Positions 1 through 9,402 of a stretch of 64,000 nucleotides of DNA are shown in pieces. Position numbers and translations under genes: made by a program. The notes beneath the pieces were generated by a model. It saw nothing but the letters and a program-made list of their open reading frames with translations, was not told the DNA's origin and ran no database searches. Positions within the stretch are counted from its first letter, which is position 1, and every line of letters begins with the position of its first letter. The DNA comes from Lentibacillus halodurans. GTDB taxonomy: Bacteria > Bacillota > Bacilli > Bacillales > Amphibacillaceae. The DNA is taken from NCBI RefSeq assembly GCF_900112045.1, contig NZ_FOJW01000006.1, forward strand, positions 62,001-126,000. The letters are read 5' to 3'.

Positions 1-1
1 T

Positions 2-265
2 GCAGGTGAAATCGTTGTTAACGCGATCGATACGGATGGTGATAAGAACGGCTATCATCTGGAGCTGACCAAGGCAATTGCCGGCAATGTCAACGTCCCT
101 GTAGTTGCAAGCGGCGGTGCCGGATCAGACAGCCATATTGCTGAAGTGCTGACAAAGGCAGATGCTGATGCCGCGCTGGCAGCTTCAGTCTTTCACTATA
201 ACAAGATACAAATACCTGAACTGAAAGACTACCTTAACCAAAATGGAATTACCGTCAGGAGGTAA
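2..265 (+). CDS. hisF: Imidazole glycerol phosphate synthase cyclase subunit, 3' part
   Basis: Only the C-terminal 87 residues lie in the window; the 5' part is cut off by the window edge. HisF with HisH makes imidazole glycerol phosphate and AICAR from PRFAR in histidine synthesis. The fragment shows the DTDGDKNGY segment and the phosphate-binding VVASGGAG motif of the (beta/alpha)8 barrel, then the usual ending in which an active-site loop is followed by AxSVFHY. The stop codon overlaps the AGGAGG ribosome site of the next gene (257-262), so it is the upstream partner of hisIE in one operon. Confidence 0.95.
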   Translation, partial: AGEIVVNAIDTDGDKNGYHLELTKAIAGNVNVPVVASGGAGSDSHIAEVLTKADADAALAASVFHYNKIQIPELKDYLNQNGITVRR

Positions 266-270
266 AACTG

Positions 271-915
271 ATGTATGATGAACTGCGAAAACAACTCACC
301 TTTGACCAACAAGACTTGATTCCGGCCATTATCCAGGATGCTCATACAAAGGAAGTACTGACACTTGCTTATATGAACAAGGAGGCACTAAACAAGACGC
401 TCGAAACCGGTGAAACATGGTTTTTCAGCCGAAAACGACAGCAACTCTGGCATAAAGGAGAAGCGTCAGGCAATCGGCAAATGGTCAAAGAAATCCATTA
501 CGACTGTGACGAAGATGCTCTCTTGGTAAAGGTTAGGCCGCTCGGTCCAGCGTGCCATACTGGAAACAAGTCATGTTTCTATCATACTTTAAAAGACACT
601 GACGCACCTGAACACGTTGAATTAAACGAACTGGCCGCGATTATCAAACAAGGCCGTAGCGAGGCTAAAGAAGGATCCTATACCACCTATTTGTTCCAGG
701 AAGGCATCGATAAAATGCTTAAAAAGATCGGAGAGGAAACAAGTGAAGTGATCATCGGGGCCAAAAATAACGATCATGACGAAATGGTGTGGGAAATAGC
801 CGATTTGACCTATCATACACTCGTTCTGATGGAATTGATGGACGTCTCTATTACGGATATCAAACAAGAACTGGCAAAACGTCATACAAAAAAGACAGGT
901 GCCGTTGATGAATAA
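271..915 (+). CDS. hisI: Bifunctional phosphoribosyl-AMP cyclohydrolase / phosphoribosyl-ATP pyrophosphatase
   Basis: Fused HisI-HisE enzyme of 214 residues for steps 2 and 3 of histidine synthesis: removal of pyrophosphate from PR-ATP and ring opening of PR-AMP. Residues about 1-110 are the cyclohydrolase domain, with the WHKGEASG segment and the metal-binding cysteines in CDED, ACHTG and KSCF. Residues about 118-205 are the MazG-like pyrophosphatase domain with [14 protein letters not shown]-type acidic helices. An AGGAGG site 8 bases upstream supports the ATG at 271. It sits 5 bases after hisF and overlaps hisC by 8 bases, so translation is probably coupled. Confidence 0.96.
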   Translation: MYDELRKQLTFDQQDLIPAIIQDAHTKEVLTLAYMNKEALNKTLETGETWFFSRKRQQLWHKGEASGNRQMVKEIHYDCDEDALLVKVRPLGPACHTGNKSCFYHTLKDTDAPEHVELNELAAIIKQGRSEAKEGSYTTYLFQEGIDKMLKKIGEETSEVIIGAKNNDHDEMVWEIADLTYHTLVLMELMDVSITDIKQELAKRHTKKTGAVDE

Positions 916-1993
916 ATTTTGGAGCGAAACCGTTAAACGCACAGAACCCTATGTACCCGGGGAACAGCTGGATGATCCGGATATTATCAAACTGAATACA
1001 AATGAAAATCCTTATGGCCCATCATCCCAGGTTACTGAGGCGATTCAATCCGAACTGACCCGAAAATTACATTTATATCCGCAGTCCAATGCTGAAGAAC
1101 TCCGCCATGAAATCGGCCATTATTATGACCTTGATAAGGACCATATTTTCATTGGTAACGGATCTGATGAAGTGCTCGCATTTTCGTTTATGGCTTTTTT
1201 CGAACAGCATGGCAAAATACGCTTCCCGGCGATTACGTATAGTTTTTATCCGGTTTACGCCAAACTTTTTAATATACCTTATGAAGAAGTGCCGTTAAAC
1301 CGTGATTTCACCATTTCGCCAGAGCAATTCTTCGGAGCTGAAGGCGGTGTTATCATGGCCAACCCCAACGCACTGACAGGGTTATATTTAAATATGGAAG
1401 CCATTGAAGAAATCGCGCTCAACAATCCGGAGCGTGTGCTCATCATTGATGAAGCTTATATAGATTTCGCACCCGTCTCAGCCGCATCTATGGTTAAACG
1501 TTATCCCAATCTTTTGATTGTGCAGACCATGTCCAAATCCAGATCACTGGCCGGTTTGCGGGTCGGTTTTGCCATCGGCGATCCTGGCTTAATTGAAGCG
1601 CTTATGCGGATTAAAGATTCAATCAACTCCTATACGATCGATCGACTGGCCATTGCAGGCGCCACAGCAGCCATTAAAGACGAAGACTATTTGCGAGAGA
1701 CAACGGCGAAAATTATCGGTACAAGGGAATGGATAATCCCTAAGTTGAAAAAGCGCGGATTTCACGTTCTTCCTTCCCAGGCTAATTTTATTTTTATCAG
1801 TCATTATAAAGAAAAGGCTGAACCATTATATCAAGCCTTAAAACAGTTGGGAATCCTGGTCAGGCATTTCCAGAAAACGGATATCAACAACTACCTCCGT
1901 ATAACCATTGGTACAGATGAACAGATGGCACACTTTTTAAGAGCAATTGATCATATTGTCCCAACATCTGCTGTTTTAATTGATCAGGGCTAG
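908..1993 (+). CDS. hisC: Histidinol-phosphate aminotransferase
   Basis: PLP-dependent class I/II aminotransferase converting imidazole-acetol phosphate to histidinol phosphate; the family also accepts aromatic keto acids. Visible marks are [11 protein letters not shown] near the N-terminus, NPNALTG in place of the commoner [15 protein letters not shown], and the Schiff-base lysine in [15 protein letters not shown]. Length (361 residues) is normal. A GTG at 899 is also in frame, but the ATG at 908 is better spaced from AGGTG (896-900). In B. subtilis hisC belongs to the trp supraoperon; here it closes the his operon and the trp operon lies 30 kb away without it. Confidence 0.94.
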   Translation: MNKFWSETVKRTEPYVPGEQLDDPDIIKLNTNENPYGPSSQVTEAIQSELTRKLHLYPQSNAEELRHEIGHYYDLDKDHIFIGNGSDEVLAFSFMAFFEQHGKIRFPAITYSFYPVYAKLFNIPYEEVPLNRDFTISPEQFFGAEGGVIMANPNALTGLYLNMEAIEEIALNNPERVLIIDEAYIDFAPVSAASMVKRYPNLLIVQTMSKSRSLAGLRVGFAIGDPGLIEALMRIKDSINSYTIDRLAIAGATAAIKDEDYLRETTAKIIGTREWIIPKLKKRGFHVLPSQANFIFISHYKEKAEPLYQALKQLGILVRHFQKTDINNYLRITIGTDEQMAHFLRAIDHIVPTSAVLIDQG

Positions 1994-2135
1994 AACAAGT
2001 GTAAGAATCCCTTGCAGGTTGAACCTTAAAAAGGAAATATCTTTATTCATGCTCGCTGCTTTTGCTGTTTCAGCTACACATGGCCAATTATGTTGATTTA
2101 TTACCCCCAGAATCTGCCTTTTAAAGTACGTCACC

Positions 2136-2170
2136 AAAAAACCAGGCTCCGAAACGGAACCTGGTTTTTT
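2136..2170. terminator. Bidirectional intrinsic terminator
   Basis: An 11-bp stem (AACCAGGCTCC with GGAACCTGGTT, loop GAAAC) has A and T runs on both sides. It can stop the his operon on the plus strand and the lipoprotein gene on the minus strand. The 140 bases between hisC and this hairpin show no gene. Confidence 0.85.
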
Positions 2171-2178
2171 AATGGGCT

Positions 2179-2940
2179 TTATAAATTGATGGTGACGTCT
2201 GCATTTTCACGAAGCTGTTCGATAATCGTTTGGGTTGCTTCCGTTTCTTTTTGATTTTTGACCTGTGTTTCAAGTTCAGGTTTCATTTCTTCAAATGAAG
2301 GGACCTCTTGCTCACCATCTTCGCTCATTTGCTCCTGTTGAGCTTTAAACTGATCATAAGTTTCCTTCAGCTCTTCCTCAGACGGTTCGGTATCACCCGA
2401 TTCCTCAGCGATCAGTTTATCGATTTTCACTTGTGTTTTAACCTGTGAAATAATTTCATCTTCACCCATACCCTGATCCTGCAAAGCCGTCATGAACTCA
2501 TCTTTGGACTCAAGTCCATTTTGTTCTGCTAATTCACTCAATGTTTCATCAACGTCTTCATCTGAAGCGCTATAATCACGCTTGTCTGCTTCCTGTGTGA
2601 TGAGCTCGGTACCAACCATGCCCTCTGCAAGCTGTTGTTTTAATTGGTCCTGATCAAGCTCCTGTCCGGTCATTTGTGACTGCATCGCCATTTGCTGAAA
2701 CTGTCCCTCGTAGGTGCTTTCAAATTCTTCTTTTGTGATTTCTTCACCATTTACTTCAGCCACAACATCAGGTATTCCTTCCAGATCCGGCTCAGGCATT
2801 TCCTGCTGTCCAGAAGCTTGTTCATCCTGATTTTCTTCCTCCGAATTATTTCCTTCATTATCTTCAGCATCATCACCGTTGCAAGCTGCCAGTACAACGG
2901 CTAAACTCAACGCCAACATTAACATGATAAACTTCTTCAT
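2179..2940 (-). CDS. Lipoprotein with SurA-type N-terminal chaperone domain
   Basis: 253-residue secreted lipoprotein. Residues 1-20 are a signal peptide ending in the lipobox LAAC, followed by a long acidic linker rich in E, D, N and Q (about 21-55). From about residue 60 the VVAEVNGEEITKEEF segment and the following helices resemble the SurA N-terminal domain found in PrsA-type foldases. No parvulin PPIase domain follows; the C-terminal half is only acidic helical sequence. It is likely an extracytoplasmic chaperone attached to the membrane outer face. Exact substrate is unknown. The gene is monocistronic, between two terminators. Confidence 0.8.
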   Translation of the reverse strand: MKKFIMLMLALSLAVVLAACNGDDAEDNEGNNSEEENQDEQASGQQEMPEPDLEGIPDVVAEVNGEEITKEEFESTYEGQFQQMAMQSQMTGQELDQDQLKQQLAEGMVGTELITQEADKRDYSASDEDVDETLSELAEQNGLESKDEFMTALQDQGMGEDEIISQVKTQVKIDKLIAEESGDTEPSEEELKETYDQFKAQQEQMSEDGEQEVPSFEEMKPELETQVKNQKETEATQTIIEQLRENADVTINL

Positions 2941-3118
2941 GGATGGATTCCCTCATTTCCTTTCATTGTTATTTCATTCAAACATATTTTATGGGGATCT
3001 AGCAAGTTTTATTATATATGCTTATTTTGAGTTATCTCCCATCATACCGTCATTGATGGCGGTTATAACATTTCGTTTACAATTTTGCCGGGAAATTTAC
3101 TTATTTCTGCCGTATAAT

Positions 3119-3146
3119 AAGGGATTGACCTAAGCGCCAATCCCTT
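3119..3146. terminator. Stem-loop after the siderophore importer operon
   Basis: AAGGGATTG pairs with CAATCCCTT across a 10-base loop, directly after the stop of the minus-strand substrate-binding protein gene. T-rich tracts are weak on both sides, so termination strength is uncertain. Confidence 0.55.
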
Positions 3147-3155
3147 ACTTTGAAA

Positions 3156-4094
3156 TTAATCCAGGCTACCCGAAATTTCGTTTAACATTTCCTGTACAGA
3201 GACTAATCCTCCACCGGAAAGATACCAATAATCCGGATTCAAATAGACAATATTATCATTCTGGTATGCTTTTGTTTTCTCAACCAATTCATTTTCAACG
3301 ACCTGTTTTGCGGATGACTCCCCTCCGACAACAGCGCCTCGATCAATGACGTAAAGCATTTCCGGATCCTGTTCAACAACGTATTCAAATGAAACGTTCA
3401 TCCCGTGTGTGGAAGCTTCAATCCCCTCATCAACTGCCGGAACCCCAAACACATCATGGATGAGGCCAAACCTGGAGCTCGGACCATATGCACTGATTTT
3501 ATCATCATTGGCCAAAACGATTAATGCATTGGTATTGCTGGATGATGCTTTTTCGTTCAGATCAGCTATCGACTGTTCAATCTCCTGCAGTTCCTGGTCA
3601 ATTTCGTCCTGTTTATCAAAAATAGATCCGATTGTTGTGAGGTTTTCCTTGAACGATTCCATATACCGTGTCGTATCAACACCAAGGTGAATCGTTGGCG
3701 CAATTTCCTCTAATTGATCATATAAAGAAGCCTGCCGACCGGAAATAATAATGAGATCCGGATCGATTTGTGCAAGTTTATCAAAATCCGGTTCTTTTAA
3801 ACTGCCGACATTTTCATAGTCTTCACTTTCATATTTTCCAAGATAAGATGGGATATTGCCCTTTGGAATCCCTGTTACCTCAATGCCGAGTTGATCAAGT
3901 GTATCCAGTGTTCCAAAATCAAAGACAACAACATTTTCAGGGTTTTTGGGGACATCCGTTTCCCCCAGTTCGTGTGAAACCGTTACCGTCTCTTGTTCAC
4001 CAGAGTCAGCCCCGCTGGCATCAGATTCCTCCCCGCACGCTGCAGCAAAGATCATTAACATACCTAAAATAGAAAAAAGTAATATCTTCCGCAC
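3156..4094 (-). CDS. yclQ: Siderophore ABC transporter substrate-binding lipoprotein (YclQ-like)
   Basis: Last gene of a four-gene importer operon. The protein starts with a signal peptide and lipobox FAAAC, then an S/G/D/E linker, then a class III periplasmic-binding fold: VVVFDFGTLDTLDQLG, the DPDLIIISGRQ segment and the C-terminal NPDYWYLSGGGL region are as in YclQ, the petrobactin receptor of B. subtilis. An ATG at 4103 is possible, but AAGGAGG touches it; the GTG at 4094 is 9 bases from that site and gives the signal peptide MRKILLFS, so I prefer it. It should capture ferric siderophore at the membrane surface and deliver it to YclNO. Ligand (petrobactin) is inferred from the family. Confidence 0.85.
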   Translation of the reverse strand: MRKILLFSILGMLMIFAAACGEESDASGADSGEQETVTVSHELGETDVPKNPENVVVFDFGTLDTLDQLGIEVTGIPKGNIPSYLGKYESEDYENVGSLKEPDFDKLAQIDPDLIIISGRQASLYDQLEEIAPTIHLGVDTTRYMESFKENLTTIGSIFDKQDEIDQELQEIEQSIADLNEKASSSNTNALIVLANDDKISAYGPSSRFGLIHDVFGVPAVDEGIEASTHGMNVSFEYVVEQDPEMLYVIDRGAVVGGESSAKQVVENELVEKTKAYQNDNIVYLNPDYWYLSGGGLVSVQEMLNEISGSLD

Positions 4095-4121
4095 TTCCAT
4101 CATCCTCCTTATGCTTATTTT

Positions 4122-4880
4122 TTATGCAAAGTAAACACAAATTCGTTGATTATTAACGTATTGAATATCAATGTCCATATCATAAATATCTTTGAGTACA
4201 CATTCGTCAATCACATCACATGTCGGCCCTTGTTTGACAACCTCGCCGTCTTTCAATGCGACGATATGATCGGAGTAGCATGACGCGAAGTTGATATCAT
4301 GAATGACGATTAATATGGTCTTCCCAAGTTCGTTCACCAGTCTTCTCAATGTTTTCATAATTTGCACAGAATGCCGCATATCAAGGTTATTCAACGGCTC
4401 ATCAAGCAAAATATATTCCGTATCCTGTGCAATGACCATAGCGATATGTGCACGCTGACGCTGGCCGCCGCTCAGTTGATCCAAATATTGATCCTGAAGT
4501 TCGCGCAGTTCCATATAATCAATCGCCTCATCCACTTTAACCCAGTCTTCCTCATTCAGCCTTCCCTGTGAATAAGGAAAACGGCCAAACGAAACCAGCT
4601 CACGGATGGTCAGACGGAGATTGATGTTATTGGACTGTTTCAAAATGGAGATCTTTTTTGCCAATTCATTATTCTTTTGCTTGGTAATATCCTTGCCGTC
4701 AATCGTGATATCACCGTAATCCTTGGCGATCAGCCTGCTTACCATGGAAATGAGCGTGCTTTTTCCGGCACCATTCGGACCAATAAATGATGTAATCGTA
4801 CCTTTTTCTACCGAAACAGAGACATCATGAATAACATTCTTCTGATGATACTTTTTAAAGACACCTTTCAGATTTACCAT
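4122..4880 (-). CDS. yclP: Siderophore ABC transporter ATP-binding protein (YclP-like)
   Basis: 252-residue FepC-type ATPase that powers ferric siderophore uptake. Walker A is GPNGAGKST (about residues 33-41), the signature is LSGGQRQRA, Walker B is YILLDEP, and the switch histidine is in VIHD. Start overlaps the end of the upstream permease gene by 7 bases; the substrate-binding gene follows after 27 bases. The gene order permease-permease-ATPase-binding protein equals yclNOPQ. Confidence 0.9.
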   Translation of the reverse strand: MVNLKGVFKKYHQKNVIHDVSVSVEKGTITSFIGPNGAGKSTLISMVSRLIAKDYGDITIDGKDITKQKNNELAKKISILKQSNNINLRLTIRELVSFGRFPYSQGRLNEEDWVKVDEAIDYMELRELQDQYLDQLSGGQRQRAHIAMVIAQDTEYILLDEPLNNLDMRHSVQIMKTLRRLVNELGKTILIVIHDINFASCYSDHIVALKDGEVVKQGPTCDVIDECVLKDIYDMDIDIQYVNNQRICVYFA

Positions 4881-5824
4881 GATTGATTCTCCTTTAACAA
4901 AAGATATATAAAGTAAATGCCACCGATAAAGTTGATGATCACACTGACCGTTGTCTGGAACGTGAACACTTCCTCCACAATAAACTGTCCGCCGAGGAGT
5001 GCTATTATACTGATCAGCATCGAACCAATGATTAAGTAAAAATGCCTGTATGTTTTTAAAAACTCATAAGCGACATTAACGACCAATAATCCAAGAAATG
5101 TGATCGGACCGACCAATGCTGTGGCAATTGAAATCAGGATGGCAACAATGATTAAAAGCCGCTTCACGACATAATCATAGGGAACCCCCAGGTTAATCGC
5201 CTGATCTTTACCAAGTGCCAGCACATCAAGATATTTGTAAAACTGGATAAAGTAAAGGGTAACCAGTACCATTAAGCCCAGCGATAAATAGACAAGATTG
5301 TCATTCACATTGTTGATGCTCGCAAACATCCGATCCTGGGCCACCATAAATTCATTCGGATCAATCAGCACTTGCATGAAATCGGTAAAACTGCCAAAGA
5401 ATGTCCCCAGAATCATGCCAATCAGTAGTAGAAAATAAATGTTGTTATGCTCTCCTTTGAATAAAAACCGGTAAAGCATCAGTGAAAATAACACCATGAT
5501 CCCGATTGACATAAAATAATTGATGCCGCTGCTCATCATCACCAGTGATTGGGAGCCAAACACAAAGATAATAAACGTTTGCAAGAGCAGATAGAGCGAA
5601 TCCAGCCCTAAAATATTCGGAGTTAAAATCCGATTATTTGTAATCGTCATAAATATCGTTGTGGCAAACGCAATGGCCGATCCGGTTAATAGAATGGCAA
5701 AAACCTCGGTAATTCTCCGCGACAAGATATAGCCGATGTTGCCGGTCAGATCGTATAAAATGTAAATGAGGGAGGTGACTGCTGCGATAACGGCAAGGGT
5801 GATTATCTTTTTCTTATAGCCCAT
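4874..5824 (-). CDS. yclO: Siderophore ABC transporter permease (YclO-like)
   Basis: 316-residue FecCD-type membrane permease with about nine hydrophobic segments. The GPITFLGLLVVN segment near residue 230 is the conserved loop that touches the ATPase. A GGAG site 8-10 bases before the ATG supports the start. It overlaps yclN by 11 bases. Together with YclN it forms the transmembrane channel for ferric siderophore. Confidence 0.88.
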   Translation of the reverse strand: MGYKKKIITLAVIAAVTSLIYILYDLTGNIGYILSRRITEVFAILLTGSAIAFATTIFMTITNNRILTPNILGLDSLYLLLQTFIIFVFGSQSLVMMSSGINYFMSIGIMVLFSLMLYRFLFKGEHNNIYFLLLIGMILGTFFGSFTDFMQVLIDPNEFMVAQDRMFASINNVNDNLVYLSLGLMVLVTLYFIQFYKYLDVLALGKDQAINLGVPYDYVVKRLLIIVAILISIATALVGPITFLGLLVVNVAYEFLKTYRHFYLIIGSMLISIIALLGGQFIVEEVFTFQTTVSVIINFIGGIYFIYLLLKENQSW

Positions 5825-6767
5825 ATTTCTTTCTCCTCAGCAGCAAATAAATGAAAATGCCACTCCCGATAACCCCGACCGTCAGGCTGATCGGGATTTC
5901 ATACGGATAAATGATAACCCGCCCGATAATATCGCAAACCAAGACGAAGTTCGCCCCAAGCAACGCTGTATGTAGCAGGCTCTTCTTTAAATGATCACCC
6001 TGATAAATGGTGACGATATTTGGAATAACCAGCCCAAGAAACGGGATAACCCCGACCGACAGCACGACGGATGCCGTGACCAATGCAACAATAATCAATC
6101 CGATATTGACGACCTGCTGGTAGTTCAATCCCAGGTTTTTGGCAAAGTCCTCACCCATCCCAGCTATGGTGAATTTGTTTGCAAACAAATACGCAATAAT
6201 CAGGATCGGGAGACTGACATACATGAGCTCATAATTGCCGTTCATAATCATTGAAAAATCCCCTTGCATCCAGGAGGACATGTTCTGGATCATATCATTT
6301 CTGTACGCAAGGAATATCGCAACAGAACTGATGATATTTCCAAACATCAGCCCGACCAATGGAATGAAAATAGCTTCCTTGAATTTTATTTTCTCGAGAA
6401 TTTTCATAAAGATAAACGTACCCAGCAGTGCAAACAAAAATGAAATGAGCATCTTCTGCAGCGGACTGGCAGAGGTGAACACCATCAAGGCTACCAAAAT
6501 ACCCAATCTGGCTGAATCCAATGTACCCGAGGTGGTCGGTGATACGAATTTATTCTTACTTAACTGCTGCATAATAAGGCCGCATATACTCATGCTCATC
6601 CCGGCAATCAAAATGCTTGCAAGCCTTGGCAAACGGCTGATCATCAAGATTTCCAGCTGTTCTTCAGATAAACTGAAAACCTCCCATGGCGCAATATCTG
6701 ATACACCTATAAAAATGGAAGTAAATGATAAAATGATCACTGCCAGTACCAGATGCCAAATCTTCAT
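5814..6767 (-). CDS. yclN: Siderophore ABC transporter permease (YclN-like)
   Basis: First gene of the importer operon, a FecCD-family permease with nine to ten membrane segments. The region SRLPRLASILIAGMSMSICGLIMQ and the later GVIPFLGLVIPNIV are typical family blocks. An in-frame ATG at 6788 exists, but the ATG at 6767 (MKIWHLV) has GAGGG at a proper distance and is chosen, giving 317 residues. A Fur box lies about 60 bases upstream, so the operon should be repressed by iron. Confidence 0.87.
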   Translation of the reverse strand: MKIWHLVLAVIILSFTSIFIGVSDIAPWEVFSLSEEQLEILMISRLPRLASILIAGMSMSICGLIMQQLSKNKFVSPTTSGTLDSARLGILVALMVFTSASPLQKMLISFLFALLGTFIFMKILEKIKFKEAIFIPLVGLMFGNIISSVAIFLAYRNDMIQNMSSWMQGDFSMIMNGNYELMYVSLPILIIAYLFANKFTIAGMGEDFAKNLGLNYQQVVNIGLIIVALVTASVVLSVGVIPFLGLVIPNIVTIYQGDHLKKSLLHTALLGANFVLVCDIIGRVIIYPYEIPISLTVGVIGSGIFIYLLLRRKKYGL

Positions 6768-6806
6768 AAAAAACCCTCGAATACACATTAGAATAATTAC
6801 TATTTT

Positions 6807-6855
6807 TTATAACTTCTAATTAATAATGAAAATCATTATCAATTAGAAGTTATAA
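6807..6855. promoter_or_regulatory. Fur box inside a long inverted repeat, upstream of yclNOPQ
   Basis: The core AATAATGAAAATCATTAT (from 6822) matches the Fur 7-1-7 consensus TGATAATnATTATCA on the minus strand closely. It is flanked by perfect 15-base inverted arms, TTATAACTTCTAATT (6807-6821) and AATTAGAAGTTATAA (6841-6855). The position fits an operator for the minus-strand importer operon. Whether the outer arms bind a protein or fold in RNA is unknown. Confidence 0.85.
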
Positions 6856-7020
6856 ATCATTATAACAGATTATGGAATAACTGCAATATCATTTTGAAAA
6901 AAACTGTGAAAAGAATCAATTTCATCATTGTCCTTTTGAAAATACAGACCTGCAACATGTTAATGTTTTGGATCCCTTGGGATACAAGTGATTTAAATGA
7001 TGAAATTCATTCAAGAAAAA

Positions 7021-7059
7021 AACCTTTGAAAAGTCTTATGACTTTTCAAAGGTTTTTTT
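7021..7059. terminator. Strong intrinsic terminator
   Basis: Perfect 15-bp stem AACCTTTGAAAAGTC/GACTTTTCAAAGGTT with a 4-base loop and T7 on the plus side, A-run on the other. It lies just after the stop of the minus-strand DsbA-like gene and can act in both directions. Confidence 0.9.
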
Positions 7060-7066
7060 CGTTTCT

Positions 7067-7792
7067 TTAATCATCCTCTACTACTTCACAGCCTTCGTCA
7101 GTACAGTAAGTAGTTTTGGATTTTTTAGGGGTCAATGATTGCAGTTCAGGTTTTTCATTTTCTTCTTCCCATACTTTTTCCAGCACTTCAGTGAAAACTT
7201 CCTGTGGCTGAGCCCCAGATACCGCATATTTGTCATTAAAAACAAAGAACGGTACGCCCTGCACACCCAGTTGTCTTGCCTGCTCTTCGTCAGCGCGAAC
7301 ATGAATGGCATAATCATCGACCTTTAATAAGGCTGTTACTTCATCCTCATCCAGCCCAACTTCATTGGCAAGCCTGATCAATGTTGTATGATCACTGATA
7401 AGTTCTGATTCAGTAAAATAAGCATGCATCAGACGCTCCGTCATTTCTTTTCCTTTGCCTATTTCGGAAGCATACTTCGCTGTACGATGAGCGTCAAACG
7501 TATTCGTATGCTGCATTGCATCAAAATTATATGTTAAACCCAGCTCTGCCGCCTGCCGTCCAAGATCTTCATTCGAATCTATGGCTTTCTCAACACTCAT
7601 GCCATATTTACCCGCCAGCAATTCATGGATATTTTTGCCCGGATTCATTTCTGCATCTGGATCCAGTTCATAGCTTTTATATTCTACTTCCACATCATCA
7701 CGATTTGAAAATTCGTCCAAGGCCAATTCCAATCTGCGTTTACCTATATAACAAAACGGACATACAAAATCTGACCATACATCTATTTTCAT
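7067..7792 (-). CDS. DsbA-family thiol oxidoreductase (FrnE-like)
   Basis: 241 residues, cytoplasmic, no signal peptide. It opens with MKIDVWSDFVCPFCYIGKRR: the CPFC active site after the first beta strand is the hallmark of the FrnE/2-hydroxychromene-2-carboxylate isomerase branch of the DsbA thioredoxin fold. The cis-proline motif GVQGVPFFVFND is present near residue 175, and SGAQPQEVF follows as in the family. The reading frame runs 33 codons further upstream, but the ATG at 7792 has GAGGTG correctly spaced. A cysteine pair near the C-terminus (CTDEGC) is extra. Substrate unknown. Confidence 0.88.
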   Translation of the reverse strand: MKIDVWSDFVCPFCYIGKRRLELALDEFSNRDDVEVEYKSYELDPDAEMNPGKNIHELLAGKYGMSVEKAIDSNEDLGRQAAELGLTYNFDAMQHTNTFDAHRTAKYASEIGKGKEMTERLMHAYFTESELISDHTTLIRLANEVGLDEDEVTALLKVDDYAIHVRADEEQARQLGVQGVPFFVFNDKYAVSGAQPQEVFTEVLEKVWEEENEKPELQSLTPKKSKTTYCTDEGCEVVEDD

Positions 7793-7909
7793 CAAAAACA
7801 CCTCATTTCTGACTGCTATTGTAGCACACAGCCAATATGAATCATAAATGTTATGCTTCATGTAAGAGATCGACTTTGAAGAGGTGAACATTCGGAAGTC
7901 TGCTGAAAG

Positions 7910-8212
7910 GAGGCTAGGGCAAAAGAACGTTTATAAAACAAAAACCGAACAAACAAAGCAAGGTATACCCCGCTGCAGAAATATACCAGGTGCTCGTCGT
8001 GTTGAATGAGATTTCGGAGAAGCAGCATTCCTCGCAACTCGCAGTTACTCAGTGGATGTTTTACTCGTCGCTTTCCGCGAGTGGCTGGTGGGCCTCCGCG
8101 TGCATTCGCACTGCGGGAGCTCACATAGGCCTTTCCTCCCGATGCAGTCTACGTATATCTCCTCCGCTAAAACGGACGATTGGCTCTCTTGCTTTAGTTA
8201 TGTCCAGCCTCG
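7910..8212. repeat. Dispersed repeat A with GAGGCTGGGACA-like ends
   Basis: No gene lies between 7793 and 8228. The left end GAGGCTAGGGCAAAA (7910) and the right end GTCCAGCCTC (8203-8212) are inverted copies of the ends of repeats B and C. Its core (about 8068-8170, CGCTTTCCGCGAG to TATCTCCTCCGC) resembles the palindromic unit nested in repeat C. Short in-frame stretches inside are not protein-like. Confidence 0.55.
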
Positions 8213-8228
8213 CTGCTATTTTAATGGG

Positions 8229-9089
8229 TTAATGCTTATCCTGCTCATCAACATAACGGCCATAGTCGGGTTTAGCCGTTTGATCAAACGTTTGAACAAG
8301 TTTTTTTAAGCCCTTTGTTAAATCTTCTCCTTGCATAGCAGTTCCATGACCAGGTATGACCATATCAGGATTTAATGCTGCCAGTTTCTCCACTGATTTC
8401 CTGGCAGCTTCCCAATCGGTCGTTAAATACCTTGGCGGTCCGTTTACTTCATCGTTTTGCATGAGAACATTATAGAAGGAATCCTGCCGCACCGTAATAA
8501 CAGCGTCTCCGGAAAGCAGCAGGGAATCATTTTTCCGATAAAAAGCTACATGCCCTGGTGAATGTCCGGGGGTATGGATCCACTCCCAGTCATCCAGTCC
8601 AGGAATTGTATGATCATCAGGCAATGGCTTCACTGCGTTACCTAAATTAATGGGGTCATTCGGATAAATACCAGATATTTTGGCCAATAATCCGCCTTCA
8701 ACGCCCGTGTCCGGTTCCGGATACCTTTTTTCACCGGTCAGATATGGCATCTCCAGTTCATGAGCATATACTGGAACACCCCATTCTTCCACAAGCTCGA
8801 TCAATCCGCCGACATGATCAAAGTGTCCATGCGTCAGAATGATGGCAGACGGTTTGCTATGCTCACCAAAACGATCTGCCGCAGCTGAGCGGATGTCATC
8901 AGCTGCTCCAGGCAGTCCCGCGTCAACCAGCACCCACTCTCCCCTGTCCGGATAACCAAGAAAAACGTAATTCACAATCTGATCGGTATAATAAAAGACA
9001 TCATTGATAACTTCCCTCCCTGAACCACTTGTAATGGATGTCATCGGTATAAACTTATTGTCTCGTGCTTCATGCCTTTCTTCGTCCAT
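8229..9089 (-). CDS. MBL-fold metallo-hydrolase
   Basis: 286-residue metallo-beta-lactamase-fold hydrolase. The metal-binding motif THGHFDHVGG lies near residue 95, a second histidine in HTPGHSPGHV, an aspartate in LLSGDAV and a histidine in VIPGHGTAM complete the two-metal site. Similar Bacillus proteins are annotated as YflN-type hydrolases; the natural substrate is not known. The frame is open 37 codons further upstream, but AAAGGAGG sits just before the ATG at 9089. The gene stands alone, with a repeat at its 3' side. Confidence 0.85.
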   Translation of the reverse strand: MDEERHEARDNKFIPMTSITSGSGREVINDVFYYTDQIVNYVFLGYPDRGEWVLVDAGLPGAADDIRSAAADRFGEHSKPSAIILTHGHFDHVGGLIELVEEWGVPVYAHELEMPYLTGEKRYPEPDTGVEGGLLAKISGIYPNDPINLGNAVKPLPDDHTIPGLDDWEWIHTPGHSPGHVAFYRKNDSLLLSGDAVITVRQDSFYNVLMQNDEVNGPPRYLTTDWEAARKSVEKLAALNPDMVIPGHGTAMQGEDLTKGLKKLVQTFDQTAKPDYGRYVDEQDKH

Positions 9090-9368
9090 ATGGAAAACCT
9101 CCTTTTTCGTATTAGTATTTGGAGGTTTTGGGATTATAATCAGGATTTTTGGGAAGTTCAATATGTCATATGGCCGTCGATTCGCTTGATTTTCAGGCAA
9201 ATTGTGAAATTTGCTGTTTTTTTAGTAAAGTCTGGTATTTCCAAGTCAAAGTATGATCTTTGCGTCCACTTTTTTGTCTGTTCAATTGGGAATAGATTCG
9301 TTTTCTTCAACCATCATCAATTGACTATATTGATCACATTTTTACGCTGTCTCCTGTTAAAACAACAA

Positions 9369-9402
9369 AAAGCTGTCCACCACTTAAGGTGAACAACTTT
9401 TT
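9369..9402. terminator. Intrinsic terminator of fni
   Basis: AGTTGTTCACC/GGTGGACAGCT stem (minus strand) with a short loop followed by T5, at the stop codon of the minus-strand isomerase gene. Confidence 0.75.
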
